A DNA stretch of 64,000 bases from JACQFK01 sp964619955 (GCA_964619955.1 CAZUJF010000014.1:60130-124129), one strand, 5' to 3'; positions 42,271-51,409 are shown, counted from the stretch's first letter. Made by a program: numbers and translations. The notes: generated from the letters alone by a model not told the origin.

Positions 42271-44697
42271 TCATCCTTGGGCCGGCTGCTCCGCGATCTG
42301 GGGCTTCGCCGCGCTCGGATCCTCGGCCATGGCCAGGACCGACTGGGGCACGACGAACTGCTCCTGGGAAGTCTGGCTGGGGCGCAGGTGGAACCAGCGG
42401 GTCACCATGAACCAGGTCAGCGGGAACACGCCGCCCAGCACGAAGACCACGATGCCGATGCCGCGCATCCAGGTGAGGGTCTGGAAGACCGAGCTGCCGA
42501 GATAGGCCTGGGAGCGCGCGTAGGCGTATCCGTAGGCGTCGTTCATCGCCACCATGAGCTGGTGCACGCCGACCGGGAAGAGATCCAGCAGCACCATGAG
42601 CATCAGGCCGATGTTGAGCGACCAGAAGCTGGTGCGCAGCAGGCTTCCGTTCCAGCGCTCCGGCGCGACGTTCCAGCGTCCGCAGAAGAGCATCGCGGCG
42701 ATGGCCAGGTTTCCGTACACGCCCATCAGGGCGGCGTGGCCGTGGTTCACCGTGAGGTAGGTGCCGTGCTGGTAGTAGTTCACGATCGGCAGGTTGATCA
42801 TGAAGCCGAAGACGCCCGCGCCGAAGAAGTTCCAGAAGTTCACGCCGACCAGGAAGAGGAAGGCCTCGCTCAGGCCGAACGTGGACCGGGAACCCTCCCG
42901 CTTCTGGAGCTCGGCGATCGTGTGCCCGGGCAGGTGGCGGAAGCGCCAGGCGTCCACCGTCAGCAGGACCAGCGGGGCGACCTGCAGGCTCGAGAGCACC
43001 CCGCCGAGGGCGATCGTCTCGATCGACTTCGCGTTCCAGTAGAAGTTGTGGCTGATGCCGATCATGCCGGAGCCCAGGAAGAGCACCGCCCCCAGATAGA
43101 CGACGCGCGCCGCCGTCTGGTGGCTCACGAAGCCCATCAGGTAGAGGAAGTACGCCACGACGATGGTCGTGAAGAGCTCGAAGAAGGCCTCCACCCACAT
43201 GTGGATGGTGCACCAGCGCCAGAAGTCCGCCACCACGAAGTTCGTGTCCGGGGCCGCCACGAAGGAGGCGGTGAACATCAACGTGATGCCGGCGATGCCG
43301 TAGACCATCCAGTTCGGCAGCGACCAGCTCTGCTTCTGCCGGAGCGCCGGCAGCAGCCCGCGGACGACGATCACGAACCAGACGATGAAGGAGGCGAAGA
43401 GGATGTACTGGTAGATGCGCCCGATCTGCATGAACTCCCAGCCCTGGATGCCGAACCAGCGCGTGTTGGCCTCGCTCATGACGCCCTTGACGCCGATCGG
43501 GATGCCCGCGGCGCCGCCCACGCCCACCACCAGCAGCATCCAGAAGAGCGCGTTCACCCAGGCCAGCTGGCCCTTGGGCTCGGGACGGCAGATCAGCGGC
43601 AGCACCCAGATCGTCGAGGCGAACCAGCACACCGCGATCCAGAGCACCGAGATCTGCGAGTGCCAGGCGCGCGAGACCGTGACGGGGATGATGCTCGTGA
43701 TGTTGAGCCCGACGTAGTCGCCGAGCGTCAGCATGCCCGCCAGGACCTGGATGCAGAAGAGGATCGCCGCCACGGCGAAGAAGGGGTAGGTTGCCCGCTG
43801 CGTCGGGGTGGGCTTGAAGCGGTCCACCGAATCCGACGTGGCGAAGGGCGCCAGCTTGGCCTTCTGCTGCTCGAGGACGGCCTCCTTGTCGAGCTTCCCG
43901 TAGTAGTAGAAGATCACGCCGATCGTGAGGATGACGATCAGCGTTCCGATGATGCTCCAGAGGACGAGCCCGCCGTGCGGGAGGTTGCCGGCCAGGGGGT
44001 CGAAGGGCCAGTTGTGGGTGTAGCTGTAGGTCTCCCCGGGGCGCGCCGCCGCGCAGAGCCAGCCGCCCCAGAAGAAGAAGGAGGCCAGCTGCCGGATCTC
44101 CTCCGGCTGCGTGATGTAGTTGGGCTGCTTGAAGCGCTCGATCCCGACGAGCTCGCCGCCGTCGCCGAATTTCTGGGCGGTGTACGTGATGAAGCGCCGG
44201 TAGGCGTGCGCCTGGGCCGCCGAGATCTGGATCGCGCCCGGGGCGTACTTCGCCTCCTTGGTGGACCCGAGCTTCTTGTAGTACTCGGGGTCGTAGCGGT
44301 TCTGCTTGAGCTCCTTCTGGACGAGCGACTGGACCATGCTCTTACGCTGGTCCTCCTGGGGCAGCTTCTCCTTCCAGGCCGCGTCGTGGAACTCGTTCAT
44401 CCACACCGCGGTCCGGTTGAGGGCCTCCGCCGTGAAGTCGGGGCCCCGCATGCCGCCGTCGCCGAGGAAGCTGCCGTATTCCATCAGACCGTAGCGGAAG
44501 AAGACCTGCTGGCCCAGCGCGACGTCCTCGGCCGCGAAGACCGGCTTGCCCGCGTCGTCCACGAAGTCGCAGACCGGGGGCGCGTACTGGTACGTCTTCA
44601 CGCCGATGTAGCCGACGACCGCGACGCTGACGGTGAAGATGATCAGGAAGATCTTCCACCAGTGCTTGCGCTGGTCGATCCATTTTAGAATGTTCAT
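42271..44697 (-). CDS. nod: Nitric oxide dismutase-like (Nod) member of the qNOR family
   Basis: 808 residues, as long as qNOR: an N-terminal helix, a cytochrome-c-fold extracellular domain (GQQVFFRYGLMEYGSFLGDGG) and about 13 membrane helices. Haem ligands are present: His346 in AWHSQ, and His652 and His654 in NHGHAALMG. Three differences from qNOR stand out. Residue Asn551 in ISHNFYW replaces the Fe-B ligand His560. Gln572 replaces Glu581. The quinol-site pattern H-x3-E-x3-F is missing from the GMLTLGDYVGLN region. His499, Glu503 and His550 are kept. These are, as I recall them, the differences reported for the NO dismutase of Methylomirabilis, proposed to turn 2 NO into N2 and O2. ATG 44697 follows GAGGGAG. 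A perfect palindromic operator lies 46 bp upstream. Confidence 0.85.
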   Translation of the reverse strand: MNILKWIDQRKHWWKIFLIIFTVSVAVVGYIGVKTYQYAPPVCDFVDDAGKPVFAAEDVALGQQVFFRYGLMEYGSFLGDGGMRGPDFTAEALNRTAVWMNEFHDAAWKEKLPQEDQRKSMVQSLVQKELKQNRYDPEYYKKLGSTKEAKYAPGAIQISAAQAHAYRRFITYTAQKFGDGGELVGIERFKQPNYITQPEEIRQLASFFFWGGWLCAAARPGETYSYTHNWPFDPLAGNLPHGGLVLWSIIGTLIVILTIGVIFYYYGKLDKEAVLEQQKAKLAPFATSDSVDRFKPTPTQRATYPFFAVAAILFCIQVLAGMLTLGDYVGLNITSIIPVTVSRAWHSQISVLWIAVCWFASTIWVLPLICRPEPKGQLAWVNALFWMLLVVGVGGAAGIPIGVKGVMSEANTRWFGIQGWEFMQIGRIYQYILFASFIVWFVIVVRGLLPALRQKQSWSLPNWMVYGIAGITLMFTASFVAAPDTNFVVADFWRWCTIHMWVEAFFELFTTIVVAYFLYLMGFVSHQTAARVVYLGAVLFLGSGMIGISHNFYWNAKSIETIALGGVLSSLQVAPLVLLTVDAWRFRHLPGHTIAELQKREGSRSTFGLSEAFLFLVGVNFWNFFGAGVFGFMINLPIVNYYQHGTYLTVNHGHAALMGVYGNLAIAAMLFCGRWNVAPERWNGSLLRTSFWSLNIGLMLMVLLDLFPVGVHQLMVAMNDAYGYAYARSQAYLGSSVFQTLTWMRGIGIVVFVLGGVFPLTWFMVTRWFHLRPSQTSQEQFVVPQSVLAMAEDPSAAKPQIAEQPAQG

Positions 44698-44742
44698 GTC
44701 CGCGCTCCCTCGTTCAGGTCCTCGTTCTCCATATCCGCATAT

Positions 44743-44755
44743 ATAACCACGTTAT
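44743..44755. promoter_or_regulatory. Perfect palindromic operator upstream of the nod-like gene
   Basis: ATAAC-CAC-GTTAT, both halves exact, in the divergent region between the nod-like gene (start 44697) and the FAD oxidoreductase (start 44850). It could control both. Confidence 0.68.
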
Positions 44756-44849
44756 GTATTTGAAAGTTGTGAAAATCGGCGGAACCTCGGGAGGCTTTCC
44801 TGTATAAGGGCGGGTCCCCGGGGCTTATGAAGGCGGGAGGAGACCTCCG

Positions 44850-46631
44850 ATGAACGCAGCCGCGATCGCGACCCTGCTGTCGGCCCTGGCGCCCGCCGCC
44901 CAGACCGTGCTCGTCGAGGCCGAGGGCTTCAAGGATCCCGGCGGCTGGACCGTGGATTCCCAGTTCATCCCCGTCGTCGGATCCCCCTACCTCCTCGCCC
45001 ACGGCCTGGGGCGCCCCGTGAAGGACGCCGTCACGACCGTGGACCTGCCCGGGCCCGGGACCTACCGCGTCTGGGTCCGCACCAAGGACTGGGTCGCGGC
45101 CTGGAAGGCCCCCGGCGCCCCCGGCCGCTTCCAGCTCCTCGTGGACGGGACCCCCCTCGCGGCGGACTTCGGCGACCGGGGCGCGGACTGGCACTGGCAG
45201 GACGGGGGCCGCGTCGACATCCCGCGCGCGGCCGTCACCCTCGCGCTCCGGGACAAGACCGGCTTCGACGGACGCTGCGACGCCGTCGTCCTCTCGAAGG
45301 ATCCGGACTTCGTGCCGCCGTCCGAAGGCGCCGCGCTCGCCGCCTGGCGCCGCCGCAGCTCCGGCCATCCCGACGCGCCCCTCGACGCGGGCGACTTCGA
45401 TCTCGTCGTCGTCGGGGGCGGCTTCGGCGGCATCGCCGCCTCCCTCGCCGCCGCCCGCCTGGGCTGCCGCGTCGCCCTCATCCAGGACCGCCCCGTGCTC
45501 GGCGGCAACGGCAGCTCCGAGGTCCGCGTCTGGTCCATGGGCGGCACCCGCACCGGGCTCTTTCCGCAGCTCGGGGACATCGTCGAGGAGTTCATGGACC
45601 GCGCCACGGCCTCCCCCGGCCCCGCCGCCGAGTTCGGCGATGCGCGCAAGGAGGCCCTGGTCCGGGCCGAGCCCGGCATCGCCCTGCACCTGAACCACTA
45701 CGCGTTCGCCGCCGGGGTCCGGGAGGGCCGCCTGCAGTCCGTCACCGCCCTGGACATCCGCTCGGGCCGCGAGGTCCTCTTCCGCGGACGCCTCTTCGTG
45801 GACGCCACCGGGCACGGCAGCCTGGGCGCCCTCGCCGGCGCGGATGCCACGATGCAGGAGACCGGCCACATGGGCATGAGCAACATGTGGCGCTGGACCG
45901 ACACGGGAACGCCCCAGACCTTCCCGGAAACCCCCTGGGCGCTCCCGCTCGCGATGAAGGATTTCCCCTATCCGAACCGCGGGAAGGGGGAGTGGTTCTG
46001 GGAGAGCGGCTTCGACCGGCATCCGCTCCGGGATCTCGAATACACCCGGGACTGGAACCTGCGCGCGGTCTTCGGCGCCTTCAGCGCGATGAAGAACGGC
46101 GACGGACGGGACAAACACGCCGGCGCCGCGCTCGAGTGGGTCGCCAGCGTCGGGGGCACCCGCGAATCCCGGCAGCTGCTCGGGGACGTGATCCTCACGC
46201 GCGAGGACATCGTCGGGAAGAAGGAATTCCTGGACGGCTGCGTGCCGACCACCTGGGACATCGACCTGCACTATCCGAAGCAGGAGTTCGCCAAGAAATT
46301 CCCGGAGGACCCCTTCATCTCCCGGGCGGCCTTCGACCGCAAGGTCGACCGCAAACAGGGCTATCCCGTGCCCTATCGCTGCTTCTACTCCCGGAACGTC
46401 CCCAACCTCTTCATGGCGGGGCGCTGCGTCAGCGTCACCCACGAGGCCCTCGGGACCGTGCGCGTCCAGCGGACGGGCGGCATGATGGGGGAGGTCGTCG
46501 GCCGGGCGGCCGCGCTCTGCCTGCGCCAGGGCTGCGACCCCCGCGACGTCTACTCGGCGCACCTGGAGAAACTCAAGGAGCTCCTGCGGCTGCCCGGCGC
46601 CACCCGACGCGACGTGGCCCACGAGAAGTAG
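44850..46631 (+). CDS. Secreted FAD-dependent oxidoreductase with N-terminal carbohydrate-binding-like domain
   Basis: 593 residues with a signal-like N-terminus (AAAIATLLSALAPAA). Residues 20-165 are a beta-sandwich (VLVEAEGFKDPGGWTVDSQ, GTYRVWVRTKDW). The FAD_oxidored domain follows, with FDLVVVGGGFGGIAASLAAARLG near residue 185, VLGGNGSSEVRVW, and NLFMAGRCVSVTHEALGTVRVQRTGGMMG near the end. This type is widespread in planctomycetes and related to fumarate-reductase/aspartate-oxidase flavoproteins; the substrate is unknown but may be a sugar. The next gene starts 2 bp later. Confidence 0.78.
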   Translation: MNAAAIATLLSALAPAAQTVLVEAEGFKDPGGWTVDSQFIPVVGSPYLLAHGLGRPVKDAVTTVDLPGPGTYRVWVRTKDWVAAWKAPGAPGRFQLLVDGTPLAADFGDRGADWHWQDGGRVDIPRAAVTLALRDKTGFDGRCDAVVLSKDPDFVPPSEGAALAAWRRRSSGHPDAPLDAGDFDLVVVGGGFGGIAASLAAARLGCRVALIQDRPVLGGNGSSEVRVWSMGGTRTGLFPQLGDIVEEFMDRATASPGPAAEFGDARKEALVRAEPGIALHLNHYAFAAGVREGRLQSVTALDIRSGREVLFRGRLFVDATGHGSLGALAGADATMQETGHMGMSNMWRWTDTGTPQTFPETPWALPLAMKDFPYPNRGKGEWFWESGFDRHPLRDLEYTRDWNLRAVFGAFSAMKNGDGRDKHAGAALEWVASVGGTRESRQLLGDVILTREDIVGKKEFLDGCVPTTWDIDLHYPKQEFAKKFPEDPFISRAAFDRKVDRKQGYPVPYRCFYSRNVPNLFMAGRCVSVTHEALGTVRVQRTGGMMGEVVGRAAALCLRQGCDPRDVYSAHLEKLKELLRLPGATRRDVAHEK

Positions 46632-46633
46632 CC

Positions 46634-47869
46634 GTGTCGTCCCTGAAGCCGGCGCTCTGGACCCTCCTGAGGCTGGGGATGGTCGCGGCGCTCGTCGGCC
46701 TGCTCCACGCCCGGCATCAGCGGCTGCGGATGCGGGCGGAGCGCCCCCTGGTCCTGGAGGAGGTCCGGGCCTCCCTGCCGTCGGCGGCGCGCCTCGAGCC
46801 TGAGCGCGGGCCGCGGGGAGGGGTCGTCGTCCGGGACGCCGGCGGACGCCGGATCGGACATGCCGTGCGCACGTCGCCCGTCTCCGACCGGGTCCCGGGC
46901 TACCGGGGCCCCACGGATCTGCTGGTGGTTTTCGACGAGGCCTTCGTCGTGCGGGACGTCCGCATCCGCGACAGCGCCGAGACCCGCGAGCACGTGGACG
47001 ACATCCGGAGCCATCCCTCCTTCCTGGCCGGATGGAAGGGTCGGACCTGGGGGGAGATCGCGGCCGCGGACACGGACGTCGACGGCGTTTCGGGGGCCAC
47101 GCAGACGAGCCTGGCCATCGCCGAGGGCATCGCCCGGCGTCTGAGGGAGGAGGGGACGGCGCCGCCCGCGGCTCCTCCCTTCCGCTTCCGGATCCGCGAT
47201 GCGGTCCTGCTCGCGGTCTTCGCGGCCGGAGCACTCCTCTCGTTCCGCCGCTTCCAGGGCCGGACCTGGATCCGCCGCGGATATCTCGCCGCGGTGATCC
47301 TGTACCTGGGCTTGATGACGGGGGACCTGCTCACGCAGCAGCTGCTCCTGGGATGGGTCTCGTCCGGGATTCCCTGGACGGCGGCGCCCGGGCTGGGGCT
47401 GCTGGCGCTGGCGTCCTTCCTGCTGCCCGCCCTCAGCGGCCGCAACGTGTATTGCGCGCAGGTCTGCCCCTTCGGGGGGCTCCAGGAACTCGCCGGGCTC
47501 GCGTCCGGACGCCGCCACGCGCTGCCCGATCCCTGGAGGCGCGGACTCCGCCGGCTGCCGCCGCTGCTGCTGCTCTTCGGACTCCTGGCCGTCTTCTTCG
47601 GGGTTCCCGTCGAGCTGGCGGATCTGGAGCCCTTCGATGCGTTCATGATCCGGACGGCGGGGGCGGCGTCGCTGGCCTGGGCGGCGGCGGGGCTGCTCGC
47701 CTCCGCTTTCGTTCCGCGCGCGTACTGCCGCTACGGCTGTCCCACGGGTTATCTGCTGGGCTTCGTGCGTTTCCGCGGCGGGGCGGAGCGCTTCGGAGGG
47801 CGCGAGGGGCTGGTGCTCGTCCTGCTCGCCGCCGCGGCGGGGGTCCACTTCCTGGGGGGAGGCGGATGA
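46634..47869 (+). CDS. NosR-like flavoprotein: FMN-binding domain plus NapH-like Fe-S membrane domain
   Basis: 411 residues. After one membrane helix, residues 50-175 form an FMN-binding domain with the flavinylation motif DVDGVSGATQTS, where Thr158 would carry covalent FMN. Then come about five helices with the motifs CAQVCPFGG and CRYGCPTGY, as in NosR and NapH. It is shorter than NosR, lacking the final ferredoxin domain. It should move electrons from the quinol pool or cytoplasm to an extracytoplasmic acceptor, either NosZ-type respiration or the FAD oxidoreductase encoded just before it. GTG 46634 is chosen because only 2 bp separate it from the preceding stop. ApbE follows in an ATGA overlap. 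Confidence 0.78.
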   Translation: MSSLKPALWTLLRLGMVAALVGLLHARHQRLRMRAERPLVLEEVRASLPSAARLEPERGPRGGVVVRDAGGRRIGHAVRTSPVSDRVPGYRGPTDLLVVFDEAFVVRDVRIRDSAETREHVDDIRSHPSFLAGWKGRTWGEIAAADTDVDGVSGATQTSLAIAEGIARRLREEGTAPPAAPPFRFRIRDAVLLAVFAAGALLSFRRFQGRTWIRRGYLAAVILYLGLMTGDLLTQQLLLGWVSSGIPWTAAPGLGLLALASFLLPALSGRNVYCAQVCPFGGLQELAGLASGRRHALPDPWRRGLRRLPPLLLLFGLLAVFFGVPVELADLEPFDAFMIRTAGAASLAWAAAGLLASAFVPRAYCRYGCPTGYLLGFVRFRGGAERFGGREGLVLVLLAAAAGVHFLGGGG

Positions 47870-48837
47870 GCCGTCGACGTCCGGCGCTCTGGGCGCTGCT
47901 GCTGCTCGGACTCGCCTTTCGAGGCGCCTGGGGGCCGCCGCCCTCCGGCGTGCTGTCGGGCCGTTCCATGGGATCGACCTGGACCGTGCGCCTGGACCGT
48001 CCGCCGGAGCCGGGGCTCTTCGCGGCGATCCAGGGGCGGCTCGACGGGATCGACGCGCGGTTCAGCACCTGGCGTCCGGATTCCGAACTCATGCGCTTCA
48101 ACGCGCGGCGGGATGTGGGCTGGGTGCCTGTTTCCGCGGAGTTCCTGGAGGTGGTGGAGGCGGCGCTCCAGATCCGGGAGGCCACGAAGGGAGCGTTCGA
48201 TCCCGCCGTCTTCCCCCTGGTCCGGGCGTGGGGTTTCGGTCCGTTCCGGGCGCGGCGACTTCCCTCGGAGGAGGAACTGGGGAGGCTGCGGCGGGTCCTG
48301 GGGGAGGGGCGTCTGGAACGGCGCGGCGATCCGCCCGCCCTGCGCAAGACGCATCCGGACCTGGAGCTCGACCTTTCGGGGATCGTGGAGGGGTTTGCGG
48401 CGGATGCCGTGGGGGCGCTGCTCGAGGGGGCGGGGCATGCCGACACGCTCGTGGAGATCGGCGGGGAACTGCGGGTCCGGGGCCGTGCGCGGCGGGTGGC
48501 GTTGGAATCGCCGTCGGGCGGCCGCCCGGCGCGGCTGGGGCCGCTGTCGCTGGGCGTCGCGACCTCGGGGACGTATCGAAACTATCGGAGTGCGCCCTCC
48601 GGGTCCGTCTCGCACATCCTCGATCCCCGGACGGGCCGGCCCGCCGCCTCGGGGGTGATCTCCGCGACGGCGGTCCACGCCTCGGCGGCGACGGCGGACG
48701 CCTGGGCGACGGCGCTGCTGGTCCTGGGTCCGGAGGGCCTGGCGCTCGCGGAGGCCGCCGGCATCCCCGCGCGGCTCCTCTTCCAGAGCGGGGAAGAGCG
48801 CCAGACGCCCGCTTTCGTCGGCTTGCGTTCGGAGTGA
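47866..48837 (+). CDS. apbE: ApbE-family FAD:protein FMN transferase
   Basis: 323 residues with a signal peptide (RPALWALLLLGLAFRGAWG). The motifs SGRSMGSTWTVRL, the DARFSTWRPDSELMRFN segment, LELDLSGIVEGFAADAV, VEIGGELRVRG, VATSGTYRNY and SHILDPRTGRP fit ApbE. It transfers FMN from FAD to a Thr in the target motif outside the membrane; the target is clearly the NosR-like protein made from the overlapping gene before it. Last gene of this three-gene operon. A weak hairpin (48937-48952) follows. Confidence 0.9.
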   Translation: MSRRRPALWALLLLGLAFRGAWGPPPSGVLSGRSMGSTWTVRLDRPPEPGLFAAIQGRLDGIDARFSTWRPDSELMRFNARRDVGWVPVSAEFLEVVEAALQIREATKGAFDPAVFPLVRAWGFGPFRARRLPSEEELGRLRRVLGEGRLERRGDPPALRKTHPDLELDLSGIVEGFAADAVGALLEGAGHADTLVEIGGELRVRGRARRVALESPSGGRPARLGPLSLGVATSGTYRNYRSAPSGSVSHILDPRTGRPAASGVISATAVHASAATADAWATALLVLGPEGLALAEAAGIPARLLFQSGEERQTPAFVGLRSE

Positions 48838-48853
48838 GGGGTGCCGCGTGCGG

Positions 48854-48891
48854 GCCGGACCTGGCGGCGCAAGTTCTTGTCTCTGGATTCC
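48854..48891 (+). repeat. 38-bp direct repeat, copy 1
   Basis: Matches 50147-50184 with a single mismatch. It lies in the 167-bp gap before the cupredoxin gene. No promoter consensus is visible in it. Confidence 0.85.
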
Positions 48892-49004
48892 AAGACGTGA
48901 AGACCGACGGATCTTGGGATGAGGGGCCCGGTTCAACCCGCCTCTGAGCGGGCCAGGCTTACGTTTTCGGCCAACCCCGGGGGCGCTTCGGGCATTCAAA
49001 GGCC

Positions 49005-50018
49005 ATGCAGGCAGCCGGGTATGGGAGGGCCGCCATCGCGGGGGCCGTGATCTTCTGCGCGGGCTACCTCGCCGGACGAGGGTGCGGCCGTGCGGCCCCG
49101 GAACGTGCCGGCGGCCCGACCCGCGTCGCGAAGCATGCCTCGCAAGATCCGCTGGAGCCGTCCCGGGATGCTTCGGATGCGCCGCCAGCGGAAACCAGGA
49201 CCTTGACTGTCCTTGGGAACACGCCCCTCGGGGAATCCGGCAGTGCCGCCGGCCTGACGCAGAAGGCCGTCTCCACGACCCCCCCTCCACGAGCCGCCGC
49301 GAAAGCCACCCCCCCATCCTCGGAACTCCCGGGATCGGAAGCCTCGCCCTCGACAGGTGAGGGCGGCTTTGCGTTTTCGAGGATTCGAGGCGGGGTCCGG
49401 GTCGCCCAGCGCAGCACCGCAACGCCGAAGAAACACCCGTTCTCGGATCCTCGATGCGAAGCGCTGCACGCGGAACCCTTCACTCCCGAAGACCAGGCGA
49501 CGGACGCTGAGGGCGGGCTGCGCTGGGCCTTCGTCTGGGTCAGCTCCGGCGTCCCGGCCGGCGAGTATCCCGTGCCCCAGCAGCCCGTCCTCCTCGACCA
49601 GACAGGCTGTCGCTATGTGCCGCACGTGCTCGGTGTCCGCGTGGGACAAGAGCTCCGGATTCGGAACAGCGATCCGCTGCTCCACAACGTCCACGCGCTG
49701 CCGTTCAGCAACAAGGGGTTCAACTTCGGTCTCCCCGACCGGGGCACGGAGGAGGTCCGCCGCTTCGAGAAGCCCGAGACCATGGTCCGGGTGAAGTGCG
49801 ACATCCATCCTTGGATGAACGCCTGGATCGGGGTCGTCGAGCACCCCTTCTTCGCCGTCACCGGAAAAGACGGCGGTTTTGTGATCGACGGACTCCCCGC
49901 CGGACGCGTGACCCTCCGCGTCTGGCACGAGCGCTTCATCGCCGAAGACGTCGAGGTCGACGTCCGGCCTGCGCCGCTGCAGACCCCCGTGAACGTCGTT
50001 CTCCGGCGCTCCCGCTGA
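49005..50018 (+). CDS. Cupredoxin/plastocyanin-like protein with C-terminal carboxypeptidase-regulatory-like domain
   Basis: 337 residues. A hydrophobic N-terminal anchor (AAIAGAVIFCAGYLAG) is followed by about 110 low-complexity residues, a type I copper domain (His in LLHNVHAL and the C-x2-H-x2-M set in VKCDIHPWM) and a short beta domain (GGFVIDGLPAGRVTLRVWHERF). Proteins of this kind act as periplasmic electron carriers or copper proteins. It is preceded and followed by copies of a 38-bp repeat, so this gene may have moved as a unit. It may serve NosZ or the cytochromes; this is inference. Confidence 0.72.
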   Translation: MQAAGYGRAAIAGAVIFCAGYLAGRGCGRAAPERAGGPTRVAKHASQDPLEPSRDASDAPPAETRTLTVLGNTPLGESGSAAGLTQKAVSTTPPPRAAAKATPPSSELPGSEASPSTGEGGFAFSRIRGGVRVAQRSTATPKKHPFSDPRCEALHAEPFTPEDQATDAEGGLRWAFVWVSSGVPAGEYPVPQQPVLLDQTGCRYVPHVLGVRVGQELRIRNSDPLLHNVHALPFSNKGFNFGLPDRGTEEVRRFEKPETMVRVKCDIHPWMNAWIGVVEHPFFAVTGKDGGFVIDGLPAGRVTLRVWHERFIAEDVEVDVRPAPLQTPVNVVLRRSR

Positions 50019-50042
50019 CGTCCGTCCCCCATCCGTCGCCGC

Positions 50043-50113
50043 TCATTTCTCCAGCGACTCCAGGAGGGCCGCCGATGCGGGATCCTTTGGCGCCGCCTCG
50101 CGCAGGCGCGCTC
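50043..50113 (-). pseudogene. Remnant of the C-terminus of a TPR-cytochrome gene
   Basis: Read on the minus strand, the last 20 or so codons give RLREAAPKDPASAALLESLEK and a stop, nearly the same as the end of the octahaem TPR cytochrome at 52226 (LREAAPEDPATATLLESLEK). The reading breaks down beyond about 50113, so only the 3' end of a duplicate copy remains. Confidence 0.75.
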
Positions 50114-50146
50114 TGCGCCCGGGGAGCGGAGCATACACCGGTGGCA

Positions 50147-50184
50147 GCCGGACCTGGCGGCGCAAGTTCTTCTCTCTGGATTCC
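50147..50184 (+). repeat. 38-bp direct repeat, copy 2
   Basis: Second copy of the repeat at 48854-48891, one mismatch. It follows the pseudogene remnant and lies 50 bp before the gene at 50234. Confidence 0.85.
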
Positions 50185-50233
50185 CAGGTTCAAGTTCCTT
50201 GACAACTCCGGCGCGTCATTTCAGTGTACAGGA

Positions 50234-51409
50234 ATGGCCGTGTTGATGCTCGCCCTGGTCCTTCAAGCGGAAGGGAAAGGTCCCGACCTGAAACCTTGGG
50301 AGCGGCTGGAGGGGGCGCTCTATATCGGGCGGAAAGAGGTGGAGTTTGAGGCTGAGGCAGAAGCGCGAGCCTATGCCGGGAAGGCCGGCGGGGAAGTGAC
50401 GCGGACGGCCTCGGGGTGGGGTGTCTACAGCGAGATGCGGGTCGATCTGATCAAGGAGATCTGGCGGAGACGGCTGGAGCAAGGGGAAAGACTTGTGGAT
50501 GGGATCCTCCTGGTTCCCTCCGGAAGAGACTTCGATACGAAGAAAGAGGCGGAGGACTATTCAAAGACAAGACAAGTGAAGGGCCCTGTTTATCAGACAA
50601 AGACGGACAATGGGGTTTTTTGGTGCGTGGATTATGACAATGAGAGAAACCTCCTTGCGCTAGCCCGGGATAAGGTAAGGGCGGAGGGCATGGCGGCGCG
50701 CTGGTTTCAGGTGGAGGTCGCTGGTTGGCAATTCAAGCTTCTCGTCCCAAGAGCAGGTTTCTTTGTGGCCCATCGGGCCTACAAGGGGACCCGGCTGACC
50801 GGGATCTTCGAGGGCCCCAATCGGCGGGAAGTCGGGGTTACCGTGTTCTTCCCGGAAGAGGATCTCCGCCATTCCTTCGTCGGGAGGTCGCTGTTGAAGC
50901 GGGGAAGCCTGGAGGAAATTGAAGGCTGCAAAGTCTTCAGGACGGGAGAATTCGGGGTCGTCTTCCAATGGGAGTTGCCGGGGAACCGGTATTTCATCAT
51001 CGAGAGTCCGACGGAGATCCCCTCGGAAGTGATCCAGGCGTTCGTTGGTCGTTACCCCAGCGTCTGGGGGAAAGATTTCAAGATCGACATGTTGGCTTGG
51101 GCGAAGCGGGAGGCGGAAATCAGTCTGCAGGGGATGGAACGTTCCGTTAAGGCGGAGCCTCCTCTTAACCCCCCGGAGCAATACCTTCAGGATTACAACC
51201 AGGAGTTTGCCAACATCGCGATCTGGTTCGAGGTGGGAGAAGGGATCAACCTGAGGTCGAACCGCCCGGAGGAGAGCCGGCGGCGGCACTTGGAACGGTT
51301 CAAGGCGTGGTGGGAGCAGGAGAAAGCGACGATCCGGCTCCGCAAAGGCGCGCCGCTGGACATCCACGAAGTCTACCGGCGGTCCACCCTGCTGCCGAAG
51401 GACTGGTAG
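50234..51409 (+). CDS. Hypothetical protein, lower-GC accessory gene
   Basis: 391 residues that I do not recognise. A short hydrophobic start (MAVLMLALVLQA) could be a signal peptide. The rest is mixed alpha/beta and charged (EVEFEAEAEARAYAGKAGGEV, DFDTKKEAEDYSKTRQVKGPVY), possibly with two related units, as both segments read like modified SPOR-type repeats. The codon use is visibly less GC-rich than that of neighbouring genes, and it lies between a pseudogene remnant and a toxin-antitoxin pair, so recent transfer is plausible. No function proposed. Confidence 0.6.
   Translation: MAVLMLALVLQAEGKGPDLKPWERLEGALYIGRKEVEFEAEAEARAYAGKAGGEVTRTASGWGVYSEMRVDLIKEIWRRRLEQGERLVDGILLVPSGRDFDTKKEAEDYSKTRQVKGPVYQTKTDNGVFWCVDYDNERNLLALARDKVRAEGMAARWFQVEVAGWQFKLLVPRAGFFVAHRAYKGTRLTGIFEGPNRREVGVTVFFPEEDLRHSFVGRSLLKRGSLEEIEGCKVFRTGEFGVVFQWELPGNRYFIIESPTEIPSEVIQAFVGRYPSVWGKDFKIDMLAWAKREAEISLQGMERSVKAEPPLNPPEQYLQDYNQEFANIAIWFEVGEGINLRSNRPEESRRRHLERFKAWWEQEKATIRLRKGAPLDIHEVYRRSTLLPKDW

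Noticed and set aside
42271..44697. Ordinary quinol-dependent nitric oxide reductase (norZ)
   Set aside because: Asn in place of His560, Gln in place of Glu581 and loss of the quinol-site residues do not fit a normal qNOR.
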